Of a stretch of DNA of 17,572 nt, positions 5,665-13,892 are shown in pieces. The stretch is from Holophagaceae bacterium UBA1801. Its GTDB lineage: Bacteria > Acidobacteriota > Holophagae > Holophagales > Holophagaceae. The stretch covers positions 1 to 17,572 of the forward strand of contig DCFP01000089.1 of assembly GCA_002319925.1 (NCBI GenBank), given 5' to 3'. The notes beneath the pieces are model-generated. The model searched no databases and was not told the origin of the DNA. It worked only from the letters and a program-made list of their open reading frames with translations. How positions within the stretch are numbered: the first letter of the stretch is position 1; each line of letters opens with the position of its first letter. A program made the translations under genes and the position numbers.

Positions 5665-6828
5665 ATGACGAAGGGCGTGGTTCTTGTCGTCGACGACGAG
5701 GCACAGATACGGGATATTCTCGGCTTCTACTTGAAGCGGGCGGGGTATCAGGTCCTGCTGGCGGAAGACGGGCGCAAGGCGTTGGACGAGATGGACAAGC
5801 TCCAGCCGGACTTGATCCTCTCGGACCTGCGCATGCCCGAGCTCGCGGGAGATGAGCTCTGCCGGATTGTGAAGGGCAAGCCCGAGACCCGGGACATCTA
5901 CTTTGTGCTGGTCTCCGCCATGGATGGCAGCTCCTCCAAGATCGGGGGGCTGAACCTGGGCGCTGACGACATGATCACCAAGCCCTTCCATGCCCAGGAA
6001 GTGATGGCCAAGGTGGAGTCCGCCTTCCGCCTCATCGCCATGCAGAAGGAGATCAAGCGCCAGAACCAGGAGCTGATGCGGTTCCAGGAGCGCATGACCG
6101 CGGAACTGTCGCTCGCGGCAAGGCTCCAGATCGGCCTTCTGCCCTCCATTCCTGGACAGGCGGCGGGAATCCGCTACACCCATCGCTACCTGCCCGCCGA
6201 AGGCATCGGCGGCGATATCTACACCATTCTCCCCGCGGTGGATGGCGGCGTGGCCTTGCTCATCGCCGATGTGAGCGGACACGGCGTGACGGCCGCGCTC
6301 ATCTCCGCCATGGTGAAGACCTTCTTCGAGGCGCAGGTGCGGCAGGGCGGCAATCCGCTCACCTGGGCTCAGGCCATGAACCGCGATCTGACGCGCAGTA
6401 CGTTGTCCGAACAGTTCGCCACGGCCTTCCTCGCGCATCTGGAGCCCTCTTCCAACACCATGCGGTACGTGGTGGCCGGACACGACGCGCCCATGCGCAT
6501 CACCCAGGGTGCGCGTGGGGGCTCCCTCAAGCCCGAGCTGTTGCCGGGCAAGGGCTTCATGCTGGGCATCGACGAGGATCTGCCCTTCACGGAACAGTCC
6601 TGTCCCTTCGAGGTGGGCGACCGCATGATCCTGTTCACCGACGGCCTCGTGGAAGTGGAACGGGAGGACCGGACTCTTCTTGGACATGACGGGCTGGTGC
6701 AGGTCTGCGCCGAGCTGCCCCGGGATGCCGAAGGCGCGGCCGATCACATCGTCGACAAGGTGCGCCGCTTCAACGACCCCATGGCCTTCGTGGACGACGT
6801 CACCCTCGTGGTGATGGACCGCGTCTAG
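5665..6828 (+). CDS. Response regulator with PP2C (RsbU-type) phosphatase domain
   Basis: A 387-residue two-domain protein. Residues 5-120 form a receiver domain with acidic pocket D10-D11, phospho-acceptor Asp54 in L-S-D-L-R-M-P, Ser84 and Lys106 in T-K-P-F. A helical linker (about 120-158) resembles the coiled-coil activation switch of RsbU-like proteins. Residues 165-387 form a PPM/SpoIIE phosphatase: G-G-D at 182-184 and A-D-V-S-G-H-G at 201-207 supply metal-binding Asp184 and Asp202, then V-A-G-H, F-T-D-G-L-V-E and V-D-D-V-T-L. Phosphorylation of the receiver probably controls dephosphorylation of the STAS protein encoded just upstream. AAAGG lies seven bases before the ATG. It ends seven bases from the stop of the convergent receptor gene, with no terminator between. 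The cognate histidine kinase is not here. Confidence 0.94.
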   Translation: MTKGVVLVVDDEAQIRDILGFYLKRAGYQVLLAEDGRKALDEMDKLQPDLILSDLRMPELAGDELCRIVKGKPETRDIYFVLVSAMDGSSSKIGGLNLGADDMITKPFHAQEVMAKVESAFRLIAMQKEIKRQNQELMRFQERMTAELSLAARLQIGLLPSIPGQAAGIRYTHRYLPAEGIGGDIYTILPAVDGGVALLIADVSGHGVTAALISAMVKTFFEAQVRQGGNPLTWAQAMNRDLTRSTLSEQFATAFLAHLEPSSNTMRYVVAGHDAPMRITQGARGGSLKPELLPGKGFMLGIDEDLPFTEQSCPFEVGDRMILFTDGLVEVEREDRTLLGHDGLVQVCAELPRDAEGAADHIVDKVRRFNDPMAFVDDVTLVVMDRV

Positions 6829-6835
6829 CGATTGC

Positions 6836-9724
6836 CTAGAACGTAGCCTTCACGCCGAACTGGAACTGTCGGCTGGGGCCGAATGCCAGCGCCGATCCGT
6901 AGGCATGGGGGGCGGGGGCCGAAAGAATGTTCTGCACCTTCAGGACATTCGCGGAGTTGAATAGATTGAAGATCTCCAGAAGGCATTCCAGGCGGACCTT
7001 CTTCAGCTTCAACTCCCGCGCCAATCGCAGATCCACGGTCTTGATGGCGGGTCCGCGCTCGCTGTTGCGCCCCACGCCGGATGGACGATCGGAAGAGCCA
7101 TCGCCGTTCACATTCAGGTCATAACCCACCAGCTGGCTATAGGGCCGCCCGGAGGCCCACTGGGCGATGACGGACACCGTCCAGTTCCTCAGGAGTGGAT
7201 GCTGGGAGCGGGTGCGGTACACGCCGCTGAGCTGCACCTGGTGAGTCTGGTCCTCGGCGCTGGGGCCCCATTCCTGGCTGGGATCGAAGGGATTCTGAAG
7301 GGGAAAGTCGGGCGCCCAATCTGTGTAGTTGTCCTCGGCCTTTCCGTGTGTATAGCTGAGCGCCAGGGAGAGGGCATCGTTCACGGTCCACTGCCAGGCG
7401 ATCGTCTGGCCCCAGTAGCGGCTCTCTCCACTGCCATCGATCCGGAGGATCTGGCTGTACCGCAGATCCGGACGGCGCGGAATGCCGTTGTAGAGCACAT
7501 AGGCATTCACATCCCGCACGTTCATGAAGCCGGAGCCGCGGGAATAGATGAGATCCAAGGTCAGGCGGTGGTTGGGGCGAGGCACCCACTCCATGCCGAG
7601 GTTCCACGACTTGGTCTCAGGCATGCCGTACGAGCCGGGAATGACCATCACTGGTTTGTACCCAGGCGGTGGGAACGGAAGCACATGCCCCGGCACGAAC
7701 CAGAATCCAGGCAGCAGGGGCGGCTGCAAGGTCAGCAACCTGGGGAGATCATCCAGGAAGGTGTAGAGGTAGGTCTGTGTGTCGCGGTTGTTGTACAGGC
7801 GAGGCCCGAAGAGGGATCCGAGCTGGGTGCTGCCGGAGTAAACACCGTAGCCCCCGTAGACACGCACAGGATCCGATACCTGCCAGCTCCCGGAAATCCG
7901 CGGAGAGAGCCGGCTGCTGCTCCAATCCTTCTGGGTCTTGAACTGCTCCGCGAAGAACGCGCTGGGCAGCCGGGTCGGCCCAAGAATGGGATCCACCGTC
8001 GCCGGAGGATTCTGCAGATCCCAATAGGCGGAATCGTCGAAGGCGGGAAGGCGCTCCCAGTCGTACCGCAGTCCCGCCTTCAAGAGGAACCGGGGATGGA
8101 TCTGCCAATCGTCCTGCAGGAAGAGGGCATTGGAATCGGCATTGAAGCTCGTGGTGGGATCGCCCCAGCTCTGCAAGTAGGCCGAAGGGAAGCCCGCGTT
8201 GAAGGCCGTGAGCGAATCCGAGAACAGCCCGGGCAGCGGCTGGAACACATAGACCCCGGAGGTGTTCTGGTCCACGGTGCCGTGGTTCTTGGAGTGGAGG
8301 AGATCCACGCCTACCTTCAGCACATGGTTGCCCAGCGAAAAGGTCGCGGTGTCCGCCAGCTGGAAGTAGTCCGTGTGAAGGTCCTGGGGCGTCAGCCGCT
8401 GCGTCCCGAATTGCGCCACACCCGTGATGTCCACGGAGACCCCGCCCGTCGAGTCCATGGACTGCAGGGACGAATTCTCTTTGGCGTACATGAACCTGGC
8501 TTCGTTGATCCAGCGCTCGCTCCCAAGCCATTGATGGGAAACGGCCAGCTGAGTGTTCCGCTTGTCCAGGGTTCCGCCAGCCGACCTGGCGATGATATCG
8601 CCCCAGGGAATCTGGTCCTCCTTGGTGTCCTGACCGGTGGAGAGACGGAAGCTCCACTTGTGACTGGGACTCGGAAGGTAATCCAACTTCACAAGAGCCG
8701 TGGTCTCGGTCTCCTCCACCGGTTGGGGGCCGTCCTGGACCAGGAAGCCCGCAGCAGCAATGGAAGGTAAAGCGAAAACAGGGTCGATGTCGACGGTCTT
8801 CACATCGGACTTGCGGAACCGTTCCACACTGGCGAAATAGAAAAGGCGATCGGGAATGATCGCTCCGCCCAAGCTGGCCCCGAACTGTTCCTGGTGGAAT
8901 TCGCTGTGGTCGCCGCCATCGGCGGACCGCGCGTCCCACTGCCCCGGCCGGTAGAAGGCGAACACCGACCCGGTGGTCTCGTTTCCGCCAGATTTCAGGA
9001 TGCTGTTCACGACACCACCACTGAGGCGGCCGTACTCGGCGGGAAGAGCTCCTGTCACCACCTGGAATTCCTGCACGGCCCCCTGGCTGATGGGACACCC
9101 TACGGCCCCGGTGCCCAGATCGTTGTTGTCCAGCCCATCGATCAGAAATCGGTTCTGCCTTGGATTCATGCCCCGGAAGGTGAGCCCCGAAGTGGGCACG
9201 CCCCCGGTCACGGGCGTGTTCGAAAGGGCCACCCCGGGCACCGTTAGACTGAAATCCACAAAACTGCGCCGATTGATGGGGAGGTTATCGATCAGCATTG
9301 GATCAATGACCCTCGAAACCTGGGTGCGCTGCGGATCAGCGCCCGGGGCTTCCGCCACCACCTCCACGTAGCCTTGGCTACCCGTGGACAATTCCACATC
9401 CAGCAACGATACCGTCCCGATGAGCACCTGGACATTCCGGAGCTTGCGGGTTGCGTAGCCAGGGGCTTCCACGGTCAGCGTATAGATTCCAGCTGGTACG
9501 ACGCGGAATCCGTATTCCCCCCGGTCGTCGGACTTCAGAATGCGCGTTTCCCCCGTTGCCAGGTTCAGAAGGGAGAGGACAACCCCGGGAACCGCCTTCT
9601 TGGCCTCCGAGAACCATACCCGGCCCTTCAAATCGCCCGTGGTGATACCAACGCTCTGCGCCCCGAGTGTGAGCGAAGATAGGACGATGGCACAGACGAT
9701 TCGGCTGGTACGCAATGAGTGCAT
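6836..9724 (-). CDS. Oar-type TonB-dependent outer-membrane receptor
   Basis: A 962-residue outer-membrane protein. Residues 1-23 are a signal peptide. Residues 30-113 form a carboxypeptidase-regulatory-like beta sandwich (G-D-L-K-G-R-V, G-E-Y-G-F-R-V-V-P-A-G-I-Y-T-L-T-V). A plug domain follows, with L-P-I-N-R-R-S-F at 148-155 and F-R-G-M-N-P-R-Q-N-R-F-L-I-D-G-L-D-N-N-D at 183-202. The rest is a beta-barrel ending in a terminal Phe, as outer-membrane proteins do. This order matches the Oar-like receptors that are expanded in Acidobacteria and Myxococcota; they probably import polysaccharide, peptide or metal-chelate ligands, but the substrate is unknown. I start at ATG 9724, which begins the signal peptide. 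The frame stays open back to 10372, but that part is antisense to the methyltransferase gene. Confidence 0.93.
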   Translation of the reverse strand: MHSLRTSRIVCAIVLSSLTLGAQSVGITTGDLKGRVWFSEAKKAVPGVVLSLLNLATGETRILKSDDRGEYGFRVVPAGIYTLTVEAPGYATRKLRNVQVLIGTVSLLDVELSTGSQGYVEVVAEAPGADPQRTQVSRVIDPMLIDNLPINRRSFVDFSLTVPGVALSNTPVTGGVPTSGLTFRGMNPRQNRFLIDGLDNNDLGTGAVGCPISQGAVQEFQVVTGALPAEYGRLSGGVVNSILKSGGNETTGSVFAFYRPGQWDARSADGGDHSEFHQEQFGASLGGAIIPDRLFYFASVERFRKSDVKTVDIDPVFALPSIAAAGFLVQDGPQPVEETETTALVKLDYLPSPSHKWSFRLSTGQDTKEDQIPWGDIIARSAGGTLDKRNTQLAVSHQWLGSERWINEARFMYAKENSSLQSMDSTGGVSVDITGVAQFGTQRLTPQDLHTDYFQLADTATFSLGNHVLKVGVDLLHSKNHGTVDQNTSGVYVFQPLPGLFSDSLTAFNAGFPSAYLQSWGDPTTSFNADSNALFLQDDWQIHPRFLLKAGLRYDWERLPAFDDSAYWDLQNPPATVDPILGPTRLPSAFFAEQFKTQKDWSSSRLSPRISGSWQVSDPVRVYGGYGVYSGSTQLGSLFGPRLYNNRDTQTYLYTFLDDLPRLLTLQPPLLPGFWFVPGHVLPFPPPGYKPVMVIPGSYGMPETKSWNLGMEWVPRPNHRLTLDLIYSRGSGFMNVRDVNAYVLYNGIPRRPDLRYSQILRIDGSGESRYWGQTIAWQWTVNDALSLALSYTHGKAEDNYTDWAPDFPLQNPFDPSQEWGPSAEDQTHQVQLSGVYRTRSQHPLLRNWTVSVIAQWASGRPYSQLVGYDLNVNGDGSSDRPSGVGRNSERGPAIKTVDLRLARELKLKKVRLECLLEIFNLFNSANVLKVQNILSAPAPHAYGSALAFGPSRQFQFGVKATF

Positions 9725-9799
9725 TACGGATCCGTCAAATTGGAACGAACACCCTTTTCTCTTCGACGGACTGACCGCCTCTCGTAAGGAAAATCCTGC

Positions 9800-10639
9800 A
9801 TGAACCAATCGTTTTTTCCAAGTCAAAAATCGCCTCTGGATTCGCCCGATCCCGATTGGCGCCCCTACCTCCACTTGTTCGGTTCCCGCGAAGCCGTCCA
9901 TCCCGAGATTGGTCCATGTTTCATCTGCGAGGGCCGCTACCTGGTGGAGGAGGCCCTGAAGGCTGCGCATTCTGGCGATTTGCGGGTCCTCTCCGTCCTG
10001 ACTACGCCTCGGTTCGCCCCGCAGTTTCACGGGTCGCTTCCCGACGGAACACGGTTTCTTGTCGCTGAAGAAGCGTCCGTGAATGGGCTGCTCGGTTTCC
10101 AGTTCCACAGGGGGGTCCTCTGCTGCGTCCAGCGGCCACCGGAACCCAGTGAGGAGTGCATCCTTTCCGCGAAACGGCTGCTGGTCCTCCCGCGCCTCGA
10201 CAATGTGGACAACCTCGGCCAGCTCCTTCGGACCGCCGCGGCTCTTGGTGTGGAGGCTGTGCTCACGGGAAAGGGCCCTGGCCCCTTCGATCGCCGCACG
10301 GTCCGCGTTTCCATGGGAGCTGCCTGGCGCATCCCGGTCTTGCAGACCGATGAGCTGTTTTCCTGGATTCAACGCTGGCGTGCCTTTGAGCCCTCCGAGG
10401 TGGTGGGCGCCGCGCTCACGAATTCCGCGAAGGGCATCCAGCAGTGGACACCCGCGCCCCGGACCGCGCTGGTGCTGGGCCCCGAAGACAAGGGCCTGGA
10501 TGGGGATTGGCTAGCCCTTTGCGATCGCTTGGTGGTCATCCCCATGGCCCGGCACATGGACAGCCTCAACGTCGCGGCGGCCGGAGCGATCCTCATGCAC
10601 TGGATGATGGGTCCCGGCGCCACCACACAGCCAGAGTAG
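9800..10639 (+). CDS. SpoU/TrmH-family RNA 2'-O-methyltransferase
   Basis: A 279-residue protein with the three SPOUT motifs of the SpoU class: motif 1 around residues 133-150 (L-D-N-V-D-N-L-G-Q-L-L-R-T-A-A-A-L-G-V), motif 2 with L-V-L-G-P-E-D-K-G-L, and motif 3 with V-I-P-M-A-R-H-M-D-S-L-N-V-A-A-A-G-A-I. These build the trefoil knot that binds SAM; the first-motif Asn/Arg and the final S-L-N are the catalytic set. The N-terminal 100 residues resemble the L30e-like RNA-binding part (F-I-C-E-G-R-Y-L-V-E-E-A-L). The target may be a tRNA or rRNA ribose and cannot be told here. TAAGGA lies nine bases before the ATG. It is divergent from the receptor gene, and the next gene begins nine bases after its stop. 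Confidence 0.93.
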   Translation: MNQSFFPSQKSPLDSPDPDWRPYLHLFGSREAVHPEIGPCFICEGRYLVEEALKAAHSGDLRVLSVLTTPRFAPQFHGSLPDGTRFLVAEEASVNGLLGFQFHRGVLCCVQRPPEPSEECILSAKRLLVLPRLDNVDNLGQLLRTAAALGVEAVLTGKGPGPFDRRTVRVSMGAAWRIPVLQTDELFSWIQRWRAFEPSEVVGAALTNSAKGIQQWTPAPRTALVLGPEDKGLDGDWLALCDRLVVIPMARHMDSLNVAAAGAILMHWMMGPGATTQPE

Positions 10640-10648
10640 GATGGGGGC

Positions 10649-11506
10649 ATGACTCCCGCACCGAGCGTTCCTCAGCCACCGCGCCTGTCCCTCCTCAAAC
10701 CGTCCAGCCCCGAGGACTACCGGGAGCTGATCCTGCAGGCGGATTATTTCGAGGGCCAGATCGATACCCGCGCCTTCCGCGCTCAGCACCAGCACTACCC
10801 GGTGGTCTCGTCCAATCCGCTCGTGCTGGAACCCGAACGGGGCAGCTGGGTCTACGTGGAACGCTTCGGTGCCGTCGTGTTCTGGAACTGCACGGAGAAC
10901 GTCGTCCAGGCCTTCCAGAAGGATCTGCAGGCGCTCCCGCACGCTGGCCAGCGCATCGGCTCCGCCCAGGACAGCCTCACGGTCCTGGTGGGTGCCGACG
11001 AGGACATGGTGGGCTTCAGCGCCGTCTGGCTGCGGGAACTGACCCTCGACAAGCTCAAGATCATCTCCCTGGCCATGGCCCAGAGCGTAGCCCTCGACTA
11101 CTTCGAGAACAGCGTCAGTGCCGCCATGGCGCGCTTCCAGCCCGTGGTGCGCTCCCTCCGCGAGGAAGGCAAACTGCGGCTCACGCAGAATGGCGTACTC
11201 GCCTTGGTGGGTTTCGCCATGGAGATCCGCGCGGTGGTGCTCGAGAACCTGACCCTCTTCGATGATCCGCCGGAATCCTGGGAAAGCGAATCCCTGGCCC
11301 ATCTGGACTCTGCCCTCTTCGATCAGTTCGATCTGGAAGAGCGCATCGGCGCCATCAACCAGAAGCTCGCCTACCTGAAGGACGCGGGCTCGTCCTTGAT
11401 GGAAGTCCTTACTACCCGCAAGAGCCTGCGGCTGGAGTGGATCGTCATTATCCTCATCGCCATCGAGATCGTCTTCTTCGTGTGGAAGGAAATGCTGCCG
11501 AAATAG
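10649..11506 (+). CDS. RMD1/YagE-family (DUF155) membrane-anchored protein
   Basis: A 285-residue protein with the features of the RMD1/DUF155 family: Y-V-E-R-F-G-A-V-V-F-W-N-C (68-80), an A-M-A-Q-S-V-A-L-D-Y-F-E helix start, D-L-E-E-R-I-G-A-I-N-Q-K-L late in the chain, and a single C-terminal transmembrane helix after S-L-R-L-E-W-I-V-I-I-L-I. Members occur in bacteria, fungal mitochondria (RMD1, RMD8) and metazoa (RMND1, needed for mitochondrial translation). The biochemical role in bacteria is unknown. The tail-anchored topology puts the bulk in the cytoplasm. The gene starts nine bases after the RNA methyltransferase stop, a likely operon with a possible translation theme. ATG 10649 is preceded by a G-rich ribosome-binding site. 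Confidence 0.85.
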   Translation: MTPAPSVPQPPRLSLLKPSSPEDYRELILQADYFEGQIDTRAFRAQHQHYPVVSSNPLVLEPERGSWVYVERFGAVVFWNCTENVVQAFQKDLQALPHAGQRIGSAQDSLTVLVGADEDMVGFSAVWLRELTLDKLKIISLAMAQSVALDYFENSVSAAMARFQPVVRSLREEGKLRLTQNGVLALVGFAMEIRAVVLENLTLFDDPPESWESESLAHLDSALFDQFDLEERIGAINQKLAYLKDAGSSLMEVLTTRKSLRLEWIVIILIAIEIVFFVWKEMLPK

Positions 11507-11512
11507 CGTCGG

Positions 11513-11597
11513 AACCGCGAAAAACGCGAAAGAACGCTAAAAAATCTGAACCTATATCTCGGACCATTTTTCGCGAAAGCGAAGCGCTTTCGCGGTT
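11513..11597. repeat. Small repeat element with terminal inverted repeats
   Basis: The 85-bp stretch begins with AACCGCGAAA (11513-11522) and ends with its exact complement TTTCGCGGTT (11588-11597). The left end holds three imperfect 10-bp direct repeats (11514-11543, consensus ACGCGAAARA). The right end is a perfect 10-bp hairpin (11572-11581 with 11585-11594). It fills the gap between the convergent DUF155 and CoA-transferase genes. It could be a dispersed palindromic repeat or miniature element, and may also act as a transcription stop for both genes although it lacks a proper T-tract. Confidence 0.55.
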
Positions 11598-11606
11598 ACT
11601 GCTCTC

Positions 11607-13106
11607 TTACCGGTACTCTTCCCAATTGATCCCCCGCATGTCCCCGTTGCGCACGAAGGCGCGGTGCATCGCGAGTCCCAGAGACAGGGAAAGCGGCGCG
11701 TGGCCAGCCTTGGTGAGCCGAAGGTAGTCGCGGAGCTGTTCGCGGTAATCGGGATGGGCGCACTGCTCGATGATGATCTTCGCGCGTTCGTGGGGATCCT
11801 TGCCCCGCAGGTCCGCCACGCCGTGCTCGGTGACCACGATCTGCACGCAGTGCTCGCTGTGGTCCTGATGCGAGGCGAGGGGCACGATGGCGGAGATCTT
11901 CCCGTCCTTGGCGGTGGAGGGGCACGAGAAGATCGACAGATAGGCGTTCCGCGTGAAGTCGCCGGACCCGCCGATGCCGTTCATCATGGTCTTGCCCATG
12001 ACGTGGGTGGAGTTAACGTTGCCGCCCAGATCCACCTCGATGGCGGTGTTCATGGAGACGATGCCGATGCGCCGCACGATCTCGGGATGGTTCGAGATTT
12101 CCTGTGGACGCAGTACGATCCGCTTCTTGTAGTACTCGATGTCCCCGGCGACCTTCGCCATGGCTTCGGGCGAAAGGGTCAACGCCGTGGTGGAAGCGAA
12201 GGTGCAGCGGCCGTTTTCCAGGAGAGGCACCACGGAGTCCTGCAGGACTTCGGTGTACATCTGGAAGGGCGGGATCTCCGTGCTGCGGCCCAGGGCCCCG
12301 AGCACGGCGTTGGCGATGTTGCCCACGCCGGACTGCAGGGGCAGGAATTGTGGCGGAATGCGCCCCGCCTTCATTTCCGCCGCCAGGAACTCGGCCACGT
12401 TCTGGCCGATGCGATCCGTCACCGGTGTGGCTTCGTCAAAGGCCCCGGTCTCGTCGGCCAGATCCGTCCTCACGATGCCCACGATCTTCTTGGCATCCAC
12501 CACACAGATGGGCGAGCCGATTCGGTCCGAAGCACTATAGACGGGAATCTCCTGGCGCGCAGGCGGGTCCAGAGGTTCGAAGATGTCATGGATTCCCAGA
12601 AGACTCGAGGGATGCCGTGCATTCAGCTCGATGAGGATCCGGTCGGCCAGACGCAGGTAGGTATTGGAGGCGCCCACCGACGTGGAAAGGACGATACCGC
12701 CACCGGGTGTGATATCGCAGGCCTCCACCACGGCCCAGTGGATGGGCCCCAGGAAGCCATAGCGGGCGTTCTGGGGCAGCACGGAAAGGTGCATGTCCAC
12801 GAAGCGGACTTGGCCCGCGTTGATCTGCTTCCGGAGCGTGGCGTTGGACTGGTACGGCGTGCGGAAGCTGATGGCCTCGGCTTCGGCCAGGGCGCCATCC
12901 AGGCTCTTGCCCGTGGAGGCGCCCGTGAGGACGCCCACCTTGAACTCGCGCCCGGCAGTGTGTTCCCGCTTGGCCTTCTCGGCCAGGGCCGCGGGAATGG
13001 CCTTCGCGGCCCCAGCGGGCGTGAAACCGCTGAAGCCGATGGTCTGGCCGTTCTGGATGAGTTCGGCCGCTTCGGCGGCGCTCAAGCTCGGGAAAGGAAG
13101 GGACAT
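11607..13106 (-). CDS. Acetyl-CoA hydrolase/succinate:acetate CoA-transferase family protein
   Basis: A 499-residue class I CoA-transferase close to the succinate CoA-transferase (YgfH/AarC/Ach1) group in length and motifs. Early residues show G-Q-T-I-G-F-S-G-F-T-P-A-G (20-32); Y-T-E-V-L-Q-D at 284-290 carries Glu286, the expected residue that forms the glutamyl-CoA thioester; and a later M-M-N-G-I-G-G-S-G-D-F loop forms the oxyanion/CoA pocket. Such enzymes move CoA between acetate, succinate or propionate, which suits acetate use or succinate/propionate fermentation. Substrate choice cannot be read from the sequence. I start at ATG 13106, with AGGGGG eight bases upstream, rather than 16 codons earlier. 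It has its own upstream region of about 150 bases with a possible promoter. Confidence 0.92.
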   Translation of the reverse strand: MSLPFPSLSAAEAAELIQNGQTIGFSGFTPAGAAKAIPAALAEKAKREHTAGREFKVGVLTGASTGKSLDGALAEAEAISFRTPYQSNATLRKQINAGQVRFVDMHLSVLPQNARYGFLGPIHWAVVEACDITPGGGIVLSTSVGASNTYLRLADRILIELNARHPSSLLGIHDIFEPLDPPARQEIPVYSASDRIGSPICVVDAKKIVGIVRTDLADETGAFDEATPVTDRIGQNVAEFLAAEMKAGRIPPQFLPLQSGVGNIANAVLGALGRSTEIPPFQMYTEVLQDSVVPLLENGRCTFASTTALTLSPEAMAKVAGDIEYYKKRIVLRPQEISNHPEIVRRIGIVSMNTAIEVDLGGNVNSTHVMGKTMMNGIGGSGDFTRNAYLSIFSCPSTAKDGKISAIVPLASHQDHSEHCVQIVVTEHGVADLRGKDPHERAKIIIEQCAHPDYREQLRDYLRLTKAGHAPLSLSLGLAMHRAFVRNGDMRGINWEEYR

Positions 13107-13185
13107 GGAGAAACCCCCTGGAAGCGTTGCGCCAAGTTGTATTCCGGGCTCCATTCACCAGGTTTCCGGAGGGCGCCTTTTTCAC

Positions 13186-13212
13186 TTTATAGGGCGCGCT
13201 GGGGCTTCTCAA
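13186..13212 (-). promoter_or_regulatory. Candidate promoter for the CoA-transferase gene
   Basis: On the minus strand TTGAGA (13207-13212) and TATAAA (13186-13191) each match five of six bases of the sigma-70 boxes, but the 15-base spacer is shorter than the usual 16-18. The site lies about 80 bases upstream of the start codon. This is pattern matching only. Confidence 0.3.
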
Positions 13213-13257
13213 TCCCGGGTTGATTCATCTCGATCAGGTGTGCGGTTCATCGCACCT

Positions 13258-13887
13258 TCAGCGTTTGGGTTCTACTTCGATGGCGGGTTTAACGGTGGGA
13301 CAGGCGAACACACAGAGACCGCACCCCGTGCAGCGGGTCTCGTCCACCAGCGGATGGGCAGGCGTTCCTTCTGTCATCCGGATCGCCTCACCCGGGAACG
13401 GACAGTGTTCTACACAGACCTGGCAATCCTGTGCCGGTCTATTCTCCGCCGGGTAGGTCAGGCAGCGCGAAGGATGGATCCTGGCGGTTCCCATCTTCAC
13501 GGCCGCGGGGCCAGATTTTTCTTCACTCCCGATCCTGCGCACAGGCCAGACCAAGGCTCCATCCGGACAGGCGGGAATGCAGGGCAAGTCCTGGCACAGA
13601 AAACAGGGCATGCTCCGGGGCTGGATGTAGGGAGTCCCCGCAGCCAGCCCCGCTGAAGCAGGTGCCTTGACCAAGGCCGCTTGAGGACACGCAGGTAGGC
13701 ACTTGTCGCACCGCGTGCAGGTGGACAGAAAAGCCAGCTCATCGAGGGCTCCCGGTGGACGCAGCCACTGGCGCTCGCCACCCGTGATCACGTCCTCCAC
13801 TTTTTCGGCCACGAAGCCACCCACAAGCAGTCCCAGGTTCCTGAAGAAAGTTGAGCGTGGTTGGGGTTCGTCGAGCTTCCCTGCCAT
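13258..13887 (-). CDS. NapG/MauM-like ferredoxin with four [4Fe-4S] clusters
   Basis: A 209-residue electron-transfer protein with sixteen cysteines in four groups: 57/60/63/67, 95/98/103/107, 142/155/158/162 and 186/189/192/196, each ending in the usual C-P or close to it. This is the layout of NapG/MauM-type ferredoxins with four [4Fe-4S] clusters. The N-terminus (R-S-T-F-F-R-N-L-G-L-L-V-G-G-F) looks like a Tat-type leader that lacks the second arginine, so it may be membrane-attached or periplasmic. NapG normally passes electrons from quinol through NapH to a periplasmic reductase; no napH or napA is nearby. ATG 13887 has GGAG ten bases upstream and lies five bases after the methyltransferase stop. 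The open frame continuing to 14331 is antisense-type extension across that gene. Confidence 0.85.
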   Translation of the reverse strand: MAGKLDEPQPRSTFFRNLGLLVGGFVAEKVEDVITGGERQWLRPPGALDELAFLSTCTRCDKCLPACPQAALVKAPASAGLAAGTPYIQPRSMPCFLCQDLPCIPACPDGALVWPVRRIGSEEKSGPAAVKMGTARIHPSRCLTYPAENRPAQDCQVCVEHCPFPGEAIRMTEGTPAHPLVDETRCTGCGLCVFACPTVKPAIEVEPKR

Positions 13888-13892
13888 TTGCG

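Noticed and set aside
5476..6747. 423-codon minus-strand open frame opposite the STAS and PP2C genes
   Set aside because: Histidine/glycine/glutamine-rich shadow translation spanning two real genes of the other strand.
7199..8770. 523-codon plus-strand open frame opposite the TonB-dependent receptor
   Set aside because: Antisense shadow: no ribosome-binding site, no domain, composition typical of reverse-frame translation.
9725..10372. 216-codon upstream extension of the receptor gene
   Set aside because: It would run antisense through the RNA methyltransferase gene and bury the signal peptide that begins at 9724.
11664..13223. 519-codon open frame on the plus strand opposite the CoA-transferase gene
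   Set aside because: It is rich in Gly, His, Asp and Arg with no recognisable domain, and arises from the GC-biased codon use of the true minus-strand gene.
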